64,000 nt of DNA from positions 8,804-72,803 of the forward strand of contig CAYPIE010000022.1 of the NCBI GenBank assembly GCA_964410665.1, written 5' to 3'. Positions 42,786-50,797 of the stretch are shown here, piece after piece. Origin of the DNA: CAYPIE01 sp964410665. Lineage in GTDB: Bacteria; Planctomycetota; Planctomycetia; Gemmatales; Gemmataceae. Numbering within the stretch: the first letter of the stretch is position 1; each line of letters begins with the position of its first letter. The position numbers were made by a program, and so were the translations under genes. The notes under the pieces were generated by a model, which was given only the letters and a program-made list of their open reading frames with translations, was not told the DNA's origin and did no database searches.

Positions 42786-44186
42786 ATGCGATTTTCTCCA
42801 TTCGTGCTCAGTTTCTCCGTCATTCTCGTAGCGGCCCCGCTGTTCGCCGCCGAACTGCCCCGACTCAAGGTCAGCGACAACCGGCGATTCCTGGTAACCG
42901 AGGACGGCAAGCCATTCTTCTATCTGGGGGACACAGCTTGGGAGCTGTTTCACCGGCTCGACCGCAACCAGGCGACCAAGTATCTCGAAGACCGGGCTGC
43001 CAAAGGGTTTACCGTCATCCAGGCGGTCGTTCTGGCTGAGCTCGACGGGTTGCATGAGCCGAATCCATATGGGCATACGCCGCTGAAACAGGATGACCCA
43101 ACCAGTCCCAACGAAAAGTACTTCGAACATGTTGATTGGATTGTGGCCAAGGCCAACGCATTGGGATTAACGATCGGCATGTTGCCTACCTGGGGCGATA
43201 AGTGGAACAAGAAGTGGGGTGTGGGCCCAGAGATCTTCACTCCTGAGAACGCCAAGGAGTATGGACGCTGGCTGGGTGAACGCTACAAGGACCGTGGCAT
43301 CATCTGGATTCTTGGTGGCGACCGGCCCGTCGAAACCGACCAGCATCGCGCCATCATCACGGCTATGGCCATGGGCATCCGCAACGGCGACCGAGGCCGC
43401 CACCTCATGACCTTCCACACCTGGGGCGGGCACGGCTCGGCTGAGTTCTTTCATCACGAACCCTGGCTTGACTTCAACATGCGGCAAAACGGCCACCGCA
43501 ACACCTACAACGGTCGCTACAACCAGACTCTGGTCGACTACCAACGTAAACCGACCAAGCCGGTCATCGACGGAGAGCCAATTTATGAAGGCATTCCAAT
43601 CGATTTCAAAACGGATCAGAATGGCTACTCAATGGCCACGGATGTGCGGCGGGCGTTGTACTGGGACCTCTTTCATGGTGCCTTCGGCCACACTTATGGC
43701 CATAACTCCGTATGGCAGATGGTCGATCCTCAGAAGAAACCCGTCATCAGCCCACTGATGCACTGGGAATCCGCCCTCAACCAGCCCGGCGCGGGGCAGA
43801 TGCAGTACGGCCGCTACCTCATCGAATCTCGACCATTTCTAAGTCGTATCCCGGATGACTCGGTCATCGTGCCGGACAAGCAAGCCACGGCCGTTCCGGG
43901 CGTGGGCCGGGCCCGCTTCGTGGCCACGAGAGACCGCGACGGCCGCTATGCCATGATCTATGCCCCGGTAGGACGAGCGTTCCGGGTGAACCTCGACAAG
44001 CTTTCCGGCAAGCAACTAATCGCCTGGTGGTTCAACCCTCGAACCGGTGGAAACACCCTGATCGGCACCTTCCCGCGTCAGGGCACGCGGAGCTTCTCGC
44101 CACCCGACTCCGGAGAACTGCTCGACTGGATCCTGGTGCTCGATGATGCCGCGGCCAAGTTCCCTCCCCCAGGGCAACGGAACTGA
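42786..44186 (+). CDS. Secreted glycoside hydrolase, GH140/DUF4038 type
   Basis: 466 residues from the ATG at 42786 with GAGG 5 bases upstream. A signal peptide ends near FAAEL (residue 21). The DUF4038 TIM barrel is complete: LVTEDGKPFFYLGDTAWELFH, a central YGRWLGERYKDR, IIWILGGDRP (catalytic acid Asp region), TFHTWGGHGSAEFFH, and PVIDGEPIYEG (catalytic Glu). The C-terminal 90 residues fit the collagen-binding-like beta domain usually attached to this family (YAMIYAPVGRAFRV, WWFNPRTGG). Characterised GH140 enzymes remove apiose side chains from pectin; other DUF4038 proteins have different specificities, so only a glycosidase role is certain. It is divergent from the giant dehydrogenase gene, with a shared regulatory gap. 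Confidence 0.9.
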   Translation: MRFSPFVLSFSVILVAAPLFAAELPRLKVSDNRRFLVTEDGKPFFYLGDTAWELFHRLDRNQATKYLEDRAAKGFTVIQAVVLAELDGLHEPNPYGHTPLKQDDPTSPNEKYFEHVDWIVAKANALGLTIGMLPTWGDKWNKKWGVGPEIFTPENAKEYGRWLGERYKDRGIIWILGGDRPVETDQHRAIITAMAMGIRNGDRGRHLMTFHTWGGHGSAEFFHHEPWLDFNMRQNGHRNTYNGRYNQTLVDYQRKPTKPVIDGEPIYEGIPIDFKTDQNGYSMATDVRRALYWDLFHGAFGHTYGHNSVWQMVDPQKKPVISPLMHWESALNQPGAGQMQYGRYLIESRPFLSRIPDDSVIVPDKQATAVPGVGRARFVATRDRDGRYAMIYAPVGRAFRVNLDKLSGKQLIAWWFNPRTGGNTLIGTFPRQGTRSFSPPDSGELLDWILVLDDAAAKFPPPGQRN

Positions 44187-44490
44187 TCGTAGCAGGTTAC
44201 CACTTCTTGGTGACGAAGGACCCGATTGAGCACACGAATGCCAACGGGTTCGCCTATTGGAGTCGAGTCGATTCTTGATCCCAAGTTGGATCGCCGCCTT
44301 GGCATCACCCATTCAACGCTTGTCTCCGGCGGATACCCCGCACAATTCACACGATGCCCATGCCTTTGCGAGCGGTCGATCGGTCAATTTCATTTGCGGC
44401 CAGCCAGGTTCCGTCCCTACAATCGTGGCACGTTGTGGCTGGGCTGGACCCGGTCATCCGCATAGACCACGATTCTATCTGAGGTGTTCG
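44187..44490. other. Intergenic stretch before DUF1080 gene
   Basis: About 304 bases. The reading frame of the next gene is open through much of it, but no ribosome site or signal peptide precedes the ATG at 44491. I see no hairpin, repeat or clear promoter. Confidence 0.4.
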
Positions 44491-45498
44491 ATGTATCGGA
44501 TGATGATTGCCGTGCTAGTGGCGATGGGCTGCGCTCCATTGCCAGGGAATGCCCAAGAGAAAAAGACCATTGTCGATCCAGCCGAAGCCGGGATCGAGGC
44601 CAAGCTGCAGGGCGAATATGTGGGTAGCTATCGTGATGAGCTTGAGCTGGCCCTCGGCGCCCAAGTGATTGCCCTCGGTAATGGCCAGTATCAGCTACAC
44701 TTTTATCCCGGGGGCTTACCTGGAGCCGGCTGGAGCGGTTCGAACAAGCTATCGACCAAAGGGAAGCTTCAGGGCGATAAAATCGTGTTTGGTGGGGAGC
44801 CGGATGATGGGACGGGTTACTCCGGGGAAATCGCCGATGGTCAGCTGCGGGCCAGCACGGACGCTGGGGGCAAGGCAACCCTGAAGCGAACCGAGCGCAA
44901 GAGCCCTACCCTGGGAGCCAAACCGCCCGAGGGGGCTGTGATTCTATTCGACGGCAGTACGGCTGAGAAGTGGATCAACGGTAAGCTGGTGGAAGTGGGT
45001 GGCGAGAAGTACTTGGATGTCGGCGTCAAGAGCCGGCCCAAGTTTGACGACTTTACGCTGCACCTGGAGTTCCGCTTGCCGTTCATGCCCAGCGCGCGCG
45101 GACAGGGACGGGCCAACAGCGGTTGCTATCTGCAGCACCGCTACGAGTGCCAAATCCTAGACAGCTTCGGCCTGGAAGGCTTGGACAACGAGTGCGGCGG
45201 CTTCTACAAGCAATACCGCCCGAACGTGAATATGTGCCTACCGCCGTTGGCTTGGCAGACCTATGACATCGACTTTACCGCTGCCAAATATGACAACTCG
45301 CGTAACAAGACCGCTCCGGCCCGGGCCACCGTCAAGCACAACGGCGTGGTGATCCACGACGATGTGGTCCTGAAGACCGCCACTCCCGGGGGCATTGAGG
45401 AGGGGCCCGAGCCCGCCCCCATCTTCCTACAAAACCACGGCAACCCGATCGTGTTCCGCAACATCTGGGTCGTCGCGAAGGATGTCGAGAGGAATTAG
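44491..45498 (+). CDS. Secreted DUF1080 (3-keto-disaccharide hydrolase-like) protein
   Basis: 335 residues. The ATG has GAGG 6 bases upstream and a short signal peptide (MMIAVLVAMGCAPLPGNA). The first 130 residues form a small beta domain (EYVGSYRDELELALGAQV, YQLHFYPGGLPGAGW) seen in other planctomycete DUF1080 proteins. The DUF1080 domain begins at PPEGAVILFDGSTAEKW and continues with FTLHLEFRLPFMP, RANSGCYLQHRYECQILDSFG and IFLQNHGNPIVFRNIWV, the conserved E-x-Q-I-L-D-S-F segment included. Related proteins cleave 3-keto-glucosides formed by dehydrogenases, which links this gene to the giant oxidoreductase 2 kb away. It ends at a strong hairpin convergent with bamA. Confidence 0.88.
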   Translation: MYRMMIAVLVAMGCAPLPGNAQEKKTIVDPAEAGIEAKLQGEYVGSYRDELELALGAQVIALGNGQYQLHFYPGGLPGAGWSGSNKLSTKGKLQGDKIVFGGEPDDGTGYSGEIADGQLRASTDAGGKATLKRTERKSPTLGAKPPEGAVILFDGSTAEKWINGKLVEVGGEKYLDVGVKSRPKFDDFTLHLEFRLPFMPSARGQGRANSGCYLQHRYECQILDSFGLEGLDNECGGFYKQYRPNVNMCLPPLAWQTYDIDFTAAKYDNSRNKTAPARATVKHNGVVIHDDVVLKTATPGGIEEGPEPAPIFLQNHGNPIVFRNIWVVAKDVERN

Positions 45499-45517
45499 GC
45501 TCGCGGCCGCAATTCAA

Positions 45518-45545
45518 CACGGACAGGGGTCCATCCCTGTCCGTG
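45518..45545 (+). terminator. Bidirectional hairpin between DUF1080 and bamA genes
   Basis: Perfect 11-bp stem CACGGACAGGG (45518-45528) with CCCTGTCCGTG (45535-45545), loop GTCCAT. It lies 19 bases after the DUF1080 stop and 13 bases after the bamA stop on the other strand, so it can stop both transcripts. No T-run. Confidence 0.75.
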
Positions 45546-45558
45546 CGGCGTGCCCAGC

Positions 45559-47898
45559 TCAGTTGAAAAAGCCGAGCCAGAAGCTGAAGATTTGCTCGCG
45601 GTCGTTGGGGCCCTCGACGATCGGGAAGCCAAAGTCGAGCGCGATCGGCGCCGGTCCTAGCATCGGCACTTGGATGCGTAAGCCAACCCCGGCGGACACC
45701 CGGTAGTCATTGATCTCCACACCACTTTCCACCGCTCCCGAGTCCACAAAGCCGACCAAGAACAGTCGGTCACTGGCCGTGACCGGGATCTGATATTCAA
45801 TGCTGTTGAGAAAGGCGAAGGTACCACCGATGTTGAGTCCGTTTTCAAACGGGCCAACCCCTCGGAATTCGAAGCCGCGTAAGCTCTGGAAACCACCCGC
45901 GTACAGGCGTTCATAGACCGGCGCGTTGCTGCCTGTGAAGGAGGTTTGGGTGCGGAAGGAAAGCACATGCTTGCCCGAGCCGTCGAGCCGCTCAAAGGTG
46001 GTGACAAAGCGGGAATACTCGAAAATCCCAATCGGGAAGTCATTGTCACCGACGACCTGCTCAAAGCTTGCCTCAAACAGGTCGCCCGCGGTCGGCCGTA
46101 AGAAGGAGTTGCGTCGATCACGCGTAATGCCGAAGCGCATGCCCAACAGAAAATCTTGGCCCGCATCGTCAGAGATGGCTGGGGTCGCATTAAAGGGAAT
46201 ATCAAAGACATCGATCCCCTCGATCCGAGTCGTCAGGTTGGCCGACCAAAACGGACTAAACTGACGCCCCAAGGTAATGCGGCCACCATAGCGGTTTTCG
46301 TTGTATTCGGGGAATCCGCGGGTAAAGAAGTAGACACTGTTGGCAAGGCTATACGGGCTATCAAACAGGGAGGGCTCACGGAAGCTGGCCGTGTAGCGCT
46401 GAAATACCGTTCCCGGAACGGCCTCAAGGCGGAACTCCTGGCCGCCCCCACGAAATGCCCGTCCCGCCAAGATATCCTCAAAGCTCGTGGGCACGTTAAA
46501 TAGGTCGAAGTTCCGTTCATTGACGATGATACTCCCCGACAGCCCCGCATCGGAGTTGACCCCCGCACCGATCAGAAAGCTCCCGGTCGGCTGTTCTTCC
46601 ACTTGCACCAACAGATCCTTAAACGGGCTATCCGATTCGGGATCTAACACCGAGATGGTCGGGCGCACGCCCATGGCCGGATCGACTTGAAATAAGCCGA
46701 GTCGAGCCAGGTTTTGCTCACCCACGGCAATGTCGGGGAAGCTGAGAATCTGTCCCGGCAGGAGAGGAATCTGCCGACGAATGACATTGTCTTTCGTTAC
46801 CGTATTGCCGGTGATGATGACCCGACCCACCCGTGCCGGCGGACGTTCCACCACCTCATAGTGAACGAAGACTTCACCGGGAACCTTGTCGTTGAGAAAG
46901 ATGTTCTCTCGAACGGCCGCTTGGCGGCCCCGTAAGCCATAGTAGTCGCGAATGCGGGAGAGATCGGCTTGGACCAACGATCGGTCGTAGTACTGCCCAG
47001 CCCGGGCTTGCACGTGGGCCATGAGCTCCGCTTCGCCGTACGCCTTGTTTCCATCCAGCTGGACCCGGCGGATTTGGTAGCGAATGCCCTCATCGATGTG
47101 ATAGACAATGCGCACCCGACTATGGTCATCCGACCACTGCACTTCGCGATCGATGTCGATGTCATGGAAGCCCAAGGCCCGATAGTATTCTTCCAGGCGA
47201 CGGATATCGTATTCGATCTGGTCGGGAGCGTACTCACCACCGAGCAGCCCAAGGAACGCCTTCGAGGCGGTGATCTGCGTACGTAGTCGCCCTGAAGCAA
47301 TCTCTTGATTGCCGACAAAGTCGATGCCACTGACGCGAACCTTGGGCCCCTCCAGGATGTCAAATAACACACGGCGGTCCGCGAGTTTGCGACCTTCACG
47401 AAGTTCGACCTGGGCCCAAAGCCAACCTTCCTCATGGTATTTTCGCAAGATCGCTTGTCGGGCGCGTTCATTGGCCATCGGGTTGAGAGGCATGCCACGA
47501 CGGAGCCCGGTGAGTTTATCGAGCTCTTCAAAGCTCTGATTCTCGGCACCCCGATAGACGATCTCTTGGACCGTGTTGGGAACCTCATCGACCAAGACAC
47601 TCACGATCACCTGATCGTTGTCCGTTAGCTCCGTGTAAATTTTCACATTCCGAAACCAACCCGTACTCATCAAGCGTTGCACATCTTCTTGGGCAGTTGC
47701 CTGGGAGTAGGCCTGGCCCACTCGAAGCTGCATTCGATTGAGAATATGGGCGGTCGATTGGAACCGATGGTTCTCGGGCTTAATCGCGGCGATGATCTTG
47801 CCTGTGGGCGGCAACTCCGCATGGGTGGCGGAACCCTCCAGCAGACAGAGCAGGAGGGCCAGTCCCCAGCCGGTGAGCACACGGCAATCACGATGCAT
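45559..47898 (-). CDS. bamA: Outer membrane protein assembly factor BamA
   Basis: 779 residues. A signal peptide (about 27 residues) precedes five POTRA-like repeats, visible as recurring V-x-G-I/N-x-x-x-x-D patterns (VQEIVYRGAENQSF, VSGIDFVGNQEI, IRRVQLDGNKAYGE, VGRVIITGNTVTKD). The 16-strand barrel starts near residue 430 (SFLIGAGVNSDAGLSGS) and contains the conserved VRGF-like loop FQSLRGFEFRGVGP. The C-terminus is FSFWLGFFN, ending in Asn rather than the usual terminal Phe/Trp, although an aromatic beta-signal still stands just before it. BamA inserts beta-barrel proteins in the outer membrane, which supports a diderm envelope together with waaA. It is monocistronic. Confidence 0.93.
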   Translation of the reverse strand: MHRDCRVLTGWGLALLLCLLEGSATHAELPPTGKIIAAIKPENHRFQSTAHILNRMQLRVGQAYSQATAQEDVQRLMSTGWFRNVKIYTELTDNDQVIVSVLVDEVPNTVQEIVYRGAENQSFEELDKLTGLRRGMPLNPMANERARQAILRKYHEEGWLWAQVELREGRKLADRRVLFDILEGPKVRVSGIDFVGNQEIASGRLRTQITASKAFLGLLGGEYAPDQIEYDIRRLEEYYRALGFHDIDIDREVQWSDDHSRVRIVYHIDEGIRYQIRRVQLDGNKAYGEAELMAHVQARAGQYYDRSLVQADLSRIRDYYGLRGRQAAVRENIFLNDKVPGEVFVHYEVVERPPARVGRVIITGNTVTKDNVIRRQIPLLPGQILSFPDIAVGEQNLARLGLFQVDPAMGVRPTISVLDPESDSPFKDLLVQVEEQPTGSFLIGAGVNSDAGLSGSIIVNERNFDLFNVPTSFEDILAGRAFRGGGQEFRLEAVPGTVFQRYTASFREPSLFDSPYSLANSVYFFTRGFPEYNENRYGGRITLGRQFSPFWSANLTTRIEGIDVFDIPFNATPAISDDAGQDFLLGMRFGITRDRRNSFLRPTAGDLFEASFEQVVGDNDFPIGIFEYSRFVTTFERLDGSGKHVLSFRTQTSFTGSNAPVYERLYAGGFQSLRGFEFRGVGPFENGLNIGGTFAFLNSIEYQIPVTASDRLFLVGFVDSGAVESGVEINDYRVSAGVGLRIQVPMLGPAPIALDFGFPIVEGPNDREQIFSFWLGFFN

Positions 47899-48291
47899 CG
47901 CAGGTCCCCCACAGCTCGAGCCAATTCAAGAGCGACAGGCGGATAGGCCGATTGGCAGAATCTGTCAAGTCAGCTTCAAGAAGGTGGGTCTTGCACCAGA
48001 GCAGCACCGCTGGCTGTACTGGAATCTGTTCCCAGGGGTGTTATACTAAGAACGAACTGCTGGTAGCGTGGGAAACGGTGGGCCGATGCCATCCCGGTCG
48101 AAGGAACCCATAAATTTCTGTTCTGATCCGAAGATTGGCCCTCTTGTGTCCTATATTAGGAGCGGACTGGTGAGGACTTCGGGAAGACGCGGCAATCTGT
48201 GGAATATTGTTGGACGCGCTGACGTCGGGTCGGCGAACTCACCTGAGCAAAACAGAACAACTGCGACCCGCCCACTGATAGGAATTGACAC
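47899..48291. other. Divergent control region between bamA and FAD oxidoreductase genes
   Basis: About 393 bases that must hold the promoters of both genes. A TATACT (48042-48047) on the + strand is a good -10 but lacks a -35 partner at 17 bases. A second TATATTA at about 48151 is similar. No repeat or small gene is recognised. Confidence 0.4.
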
Positions 48292-49476
48292 ATGAAACAG
48301 CGAGCAGATGTTGTTGTCGTGGGAGCGGGGATTCTTGGCCTCGCTGCGGCTCTGGGGGCAGCCCGTCGCGGACTCAAGGTGGTGCTGCTGGAGCGGGATC
48401 GGTTGGCGCAGGGCGCTTCCGTACGCAATTTTGGCATGGTCTGGCCAATTGGTCAGTCGGCTGGGGAGCTCCACGATCGCGCGTTGAAATCGCGCCAAAT
48501 TTGGCTGGAATTGGCCGCGAAGGCCGGCATCTGGCATGAACAATGTGGCTCGCTGCATTTGGCCTATGCCGCCGATGAATGGACCGTGTTGCAAGAGTTT
48601 GCCGCCTTCGCTCCTGAGCAAGGTTATCACGTCCATCTGTACACGCCAGCGCAACTCGCACAACGCTACCCCATGGTGAAAGTCGACGGACTGCGAGGAG
48701 GCTTGTGGAGTCCGACAGAATTGTGTGTCGATCCACGACAAGCCATTGCCCGATTACCAGAATATATGGCCGAACATTTTGGTATTGACTGCTACTTTGA
48801 TCGCACAGTACAACGGATCGATATGCCTTATGTTCAAACTTCCGATGGACAGCTCTGGCAGGCCGAGCATGTCGTCGTCGCGAGTGGGACCGATTTTCAG
48901 ACCCTGTTTCCCGAGGTGTTTCTCAACTCGGGGATTCGCCGCTGTAAGCTGCAAATGATGCGGACGCTGCCTCAGCCTGGCGGTTGGCGGATGAATGTCA
49001 TGATCGCCGGGGGATTGACCCTCTGCCACTATCCCGCTTTCCTGCTCTGCCCAAGTCTGGAAAATTTACGTGTTCGCATCCACCAGGAAATGCCCGATTA
49101 TGTCCGCTATGGCATTCATGTTATGGCGGCCCAGAATCATCATGGCGAGGTGGTCATCGGTGACTCACATGAATACGATCATGATATCTCGCCCTTTGAC
49201 AAACCCGAGATCGATCAACTCATCCTGAGTTACCTTCAGCAGATGATCGATCTGCCCACCTGGCAGATGGGCCAACGCTGGCATGGCATTTATGCGAAAC
49301 ACCCCACGAAACCGTTGTTTACCGCGGAACCCCAGCCACGTGTCCACATCGTGACGGCTCCAGGCGGTGCGGGAATGACCATGGCCTTTGGTTGGCTGGA
49401 CGATCTCTGGGACACCTGGCTTAACCCAGCCCCGTTGGCCGAGGAGGTGCGGCAAGCGGTGTGGTTAGCTCAATGA
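48292..49476 (+). CDS. FAD-dependent oxidoreductase, TIGR03364 type (DAO fold)
   Basis: 394 residues with a ribosome site AGGA 8 bases before the ATG. The dinucleotide-binding start is VVVVGAGILGLAAALGAARR, followed by LLERDRLAQGASVRNFGMVWP, which matches the TIGR03364 subgroup of D-amino acid oxidase/glycine oxidase-like enzymes (ASxRNFGMVWPIG). Later segments LYTPAQLAQRYPMVKVDGLRGG, VVVASGTDF and the C-terminal IVTAPGGAGMTMAFG complete the FAD site. The subgroup is often encoded with 2-aminoethylphosphonate degradation genes, where it is thought to oxidise an N-methylated phosphonate; no such gene is next to it here. It is separated from cinA by only 10 bases and probably shares its transcript. 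Confidence 0.88.
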   Translation: MKQRADVVVVGAGILGLAAALGAARRGLKVVLLERDRLAQGASVRNFGMVWPIGQSAGELHDRALKSRQIWLELAAKAGIWHEQCGSLHLAYAADEWTVLQEFAAFAPEQGYHVHLYTPAQLAQRYPMVKVDGLRGGLWSPTELCVDPRQAIARLPEYMAEHFGIDCYFDRTVQRIDMPYVQTSDGQLWQAEHVVVASGTDFQTLFPEVFLNSGIRRCKLQMMRTLPQPGGWRMNVMIAGGLTLCHYPAFLLCPSLENLRVRIHQEMPDYVRYGIHVMAAQNHHGEVVIGDSHEYDHDISPFDKPEIDQLILSYLQQMIDLPTWQMGQRWHGIYAKHPTKPLFTAEPQPRVHIVTAPGGAGMTMAFGWLDDLWDTWLNPAPLAEEVRQAVWLAQ

Positions 49477-49486
49477 AGATAATCTC

Positions 49487-50725
49487 TTGAAAGCAGAACT
49501 TGTCTCGATCGGGACCGAACTCACCAGCGGCCGAAGCCTGGACACCAACGCACAGTGGCTCAGCCGGCAGCTTGCCGAGATCGGCATCCCTGTGGCTTAC
49601 CACACCACCGTGGCAGATGACCTTGCGGACAAGGTGGAGGTATTCAAAACCGCTACCCAGCGAGCCGCTCTCGTCATTAGCACCGGTGGCTTAGGGCCGA
49701 CGCAGGACGATCTGACCCGCGAGGTACTCGCCCAAGTCGCAGGCGTCGAGCTGATCGAAGATGCGGCCACTCTCGAACACGTGCGTGCAATGTTTGCCCA
49801 ACGGGGTCGAAGCATGCCCGAACGAAATCGCGTTCAGGCCTTGTTCCCGCGCGGCGCGGAGATTGTCGCCAATCCGGCCGGCACCGCCCCAGGAATCTGG
49901 CTGCATATCGGTAATGCCTTGGTGGTTGCTCTGCCCGGCGTCCCCAGCGAAATGCATCGCATGTTTACCGAGACGGTTGGCCCACGACTCGTCGCGTTGG
50001 GAATCGGCGCGGGCGTGCTCATCGAACGGAAACTCAATGCCTTTGGTGCCGGCGAATCGACGATCGAGGAAGCGCTGGGTGAATTAACCGCTCGCGGTCA
50101 CGACCCTGAGGTGGGCATCACCGCGAGCGACGCCACCATCTCTCTTCGCATTCTCGCGCACGCACCCACTCGCGCTGCGGCGGAGGCGAAGGCCGCGCCC
50201 GTCGAGGAGATGATCCGCCAACGCCTCGGATCGCTCATCTTCGGGACCGGCGACGAAACACTTCCGCAAGTTATCATCCGTCAACTCAACAATAAACGCC
50301 GTACCTTGGCGGTTGCCGAGGGTGTGACTGGAGGCCTGTTAGCCGCTCGTCTTACCGAAGTACCGGGTGCCAGCGGCTGGTTCCGTGGCGGTTTGGTAGC
50401 TTACGCCAATGAAGTCAAGCGGTTGCAATTGGGTGTCCCCGAGGAGTTGCTCGAGGAAGAAGGAGCGGTGAGTCGTGCTGTTGCCGAGGCAATGGCACGG
50501 GGCTGTCGGACCTTGTTTGCTACCGACCTGGCCCTGAGCACCGTGGGCATTGCCGGGCCCGATCCTCTGAGTGCGGAGCAACCCGTGGGCGTGGTGCACG
50601 TCGCCTTGGCCCATGCCCACGGTTGTGTTCGCGAGACGTTCAATTGGTCAGGCAATCGTCAACAGGTGCAGAATCGAGCCTGCAAACTCGCCCTCAATCT
50701 CGTCCGCTTACACCTCAACGACTGA
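49487..50725 (+). CDS. cinA: CinA-like protein with a degenerate amidase domain
   Basis: 412 residues with a TTG start 10 bases after the previous stop. The N-terminal MoeA/MogA-like domain is intact (ELVSIGTELTSGRSLDTN, LVISTGGLGPTQDDLT, FPRGAEIVANPAGTAPG, VALPGVPSEMHRMF), a form known to act on ADP-ribose and NMN-type substrates. The C-terminal PncC-like domain keeps the Tyr/Lys motif LVAYANEVK, but the nucleophile motif normally read AESxTGG is AEGVTGG, with Gly279 in place of Ser. The GIAGP motif is present but followed by DPLSAEQPVG instead of a glycine-rich loop. NMN amidase activity is therefore unlikely; the first domain may still work. Confidence 0.9.
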   Translation: MKAELVSIGTELTSGRSLDTNAQWLSRQLAEIGIPVAYHTTVADDLADKVEVFKTATQRAALVISTGGLGPTQDDLTREVLAQVAGVELIEDAATLEHVRAMFAQRGRSMPERNRVQALFPRGAEIVANPAGTAPGIWLHIGNALVVALPGVPSEMHRMFTETVGPRLVALGIGAGVLIERKLNAFGAGESTIEEALGELTARGHDPEVGITASDATISLRILAHAPTRAAAEAKAAPVEEMIRQRLGSLIFGTGDETLPQVIIRQLNNKRRTLAVAEGVTGGLLAARLTEVPGASGWFRGGLVAYANEVKRLQLGVPEELLEEEGAVSRAVAEAMARGCRTLFATDLALSTVGIAGPDPLSAEQPVGVVHVALAHAHGCVRETFNWSGNRQQVQNRACKLALNLVRLHLND

Positions 50726-50797
50726 GCTCTCTACCCGTTCGTCTCACCCGTTCGCCCGGGATTGCCTACACGCGATCCTCCCTCAGTCCACGAACCC

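Noticed and set aside
48042..48047. TATACT as a promoter for the FAD oxidoreductase gene.
   Set aside because: No -35 box at the right distance; it is listed only as a candidate in the divergent gap.
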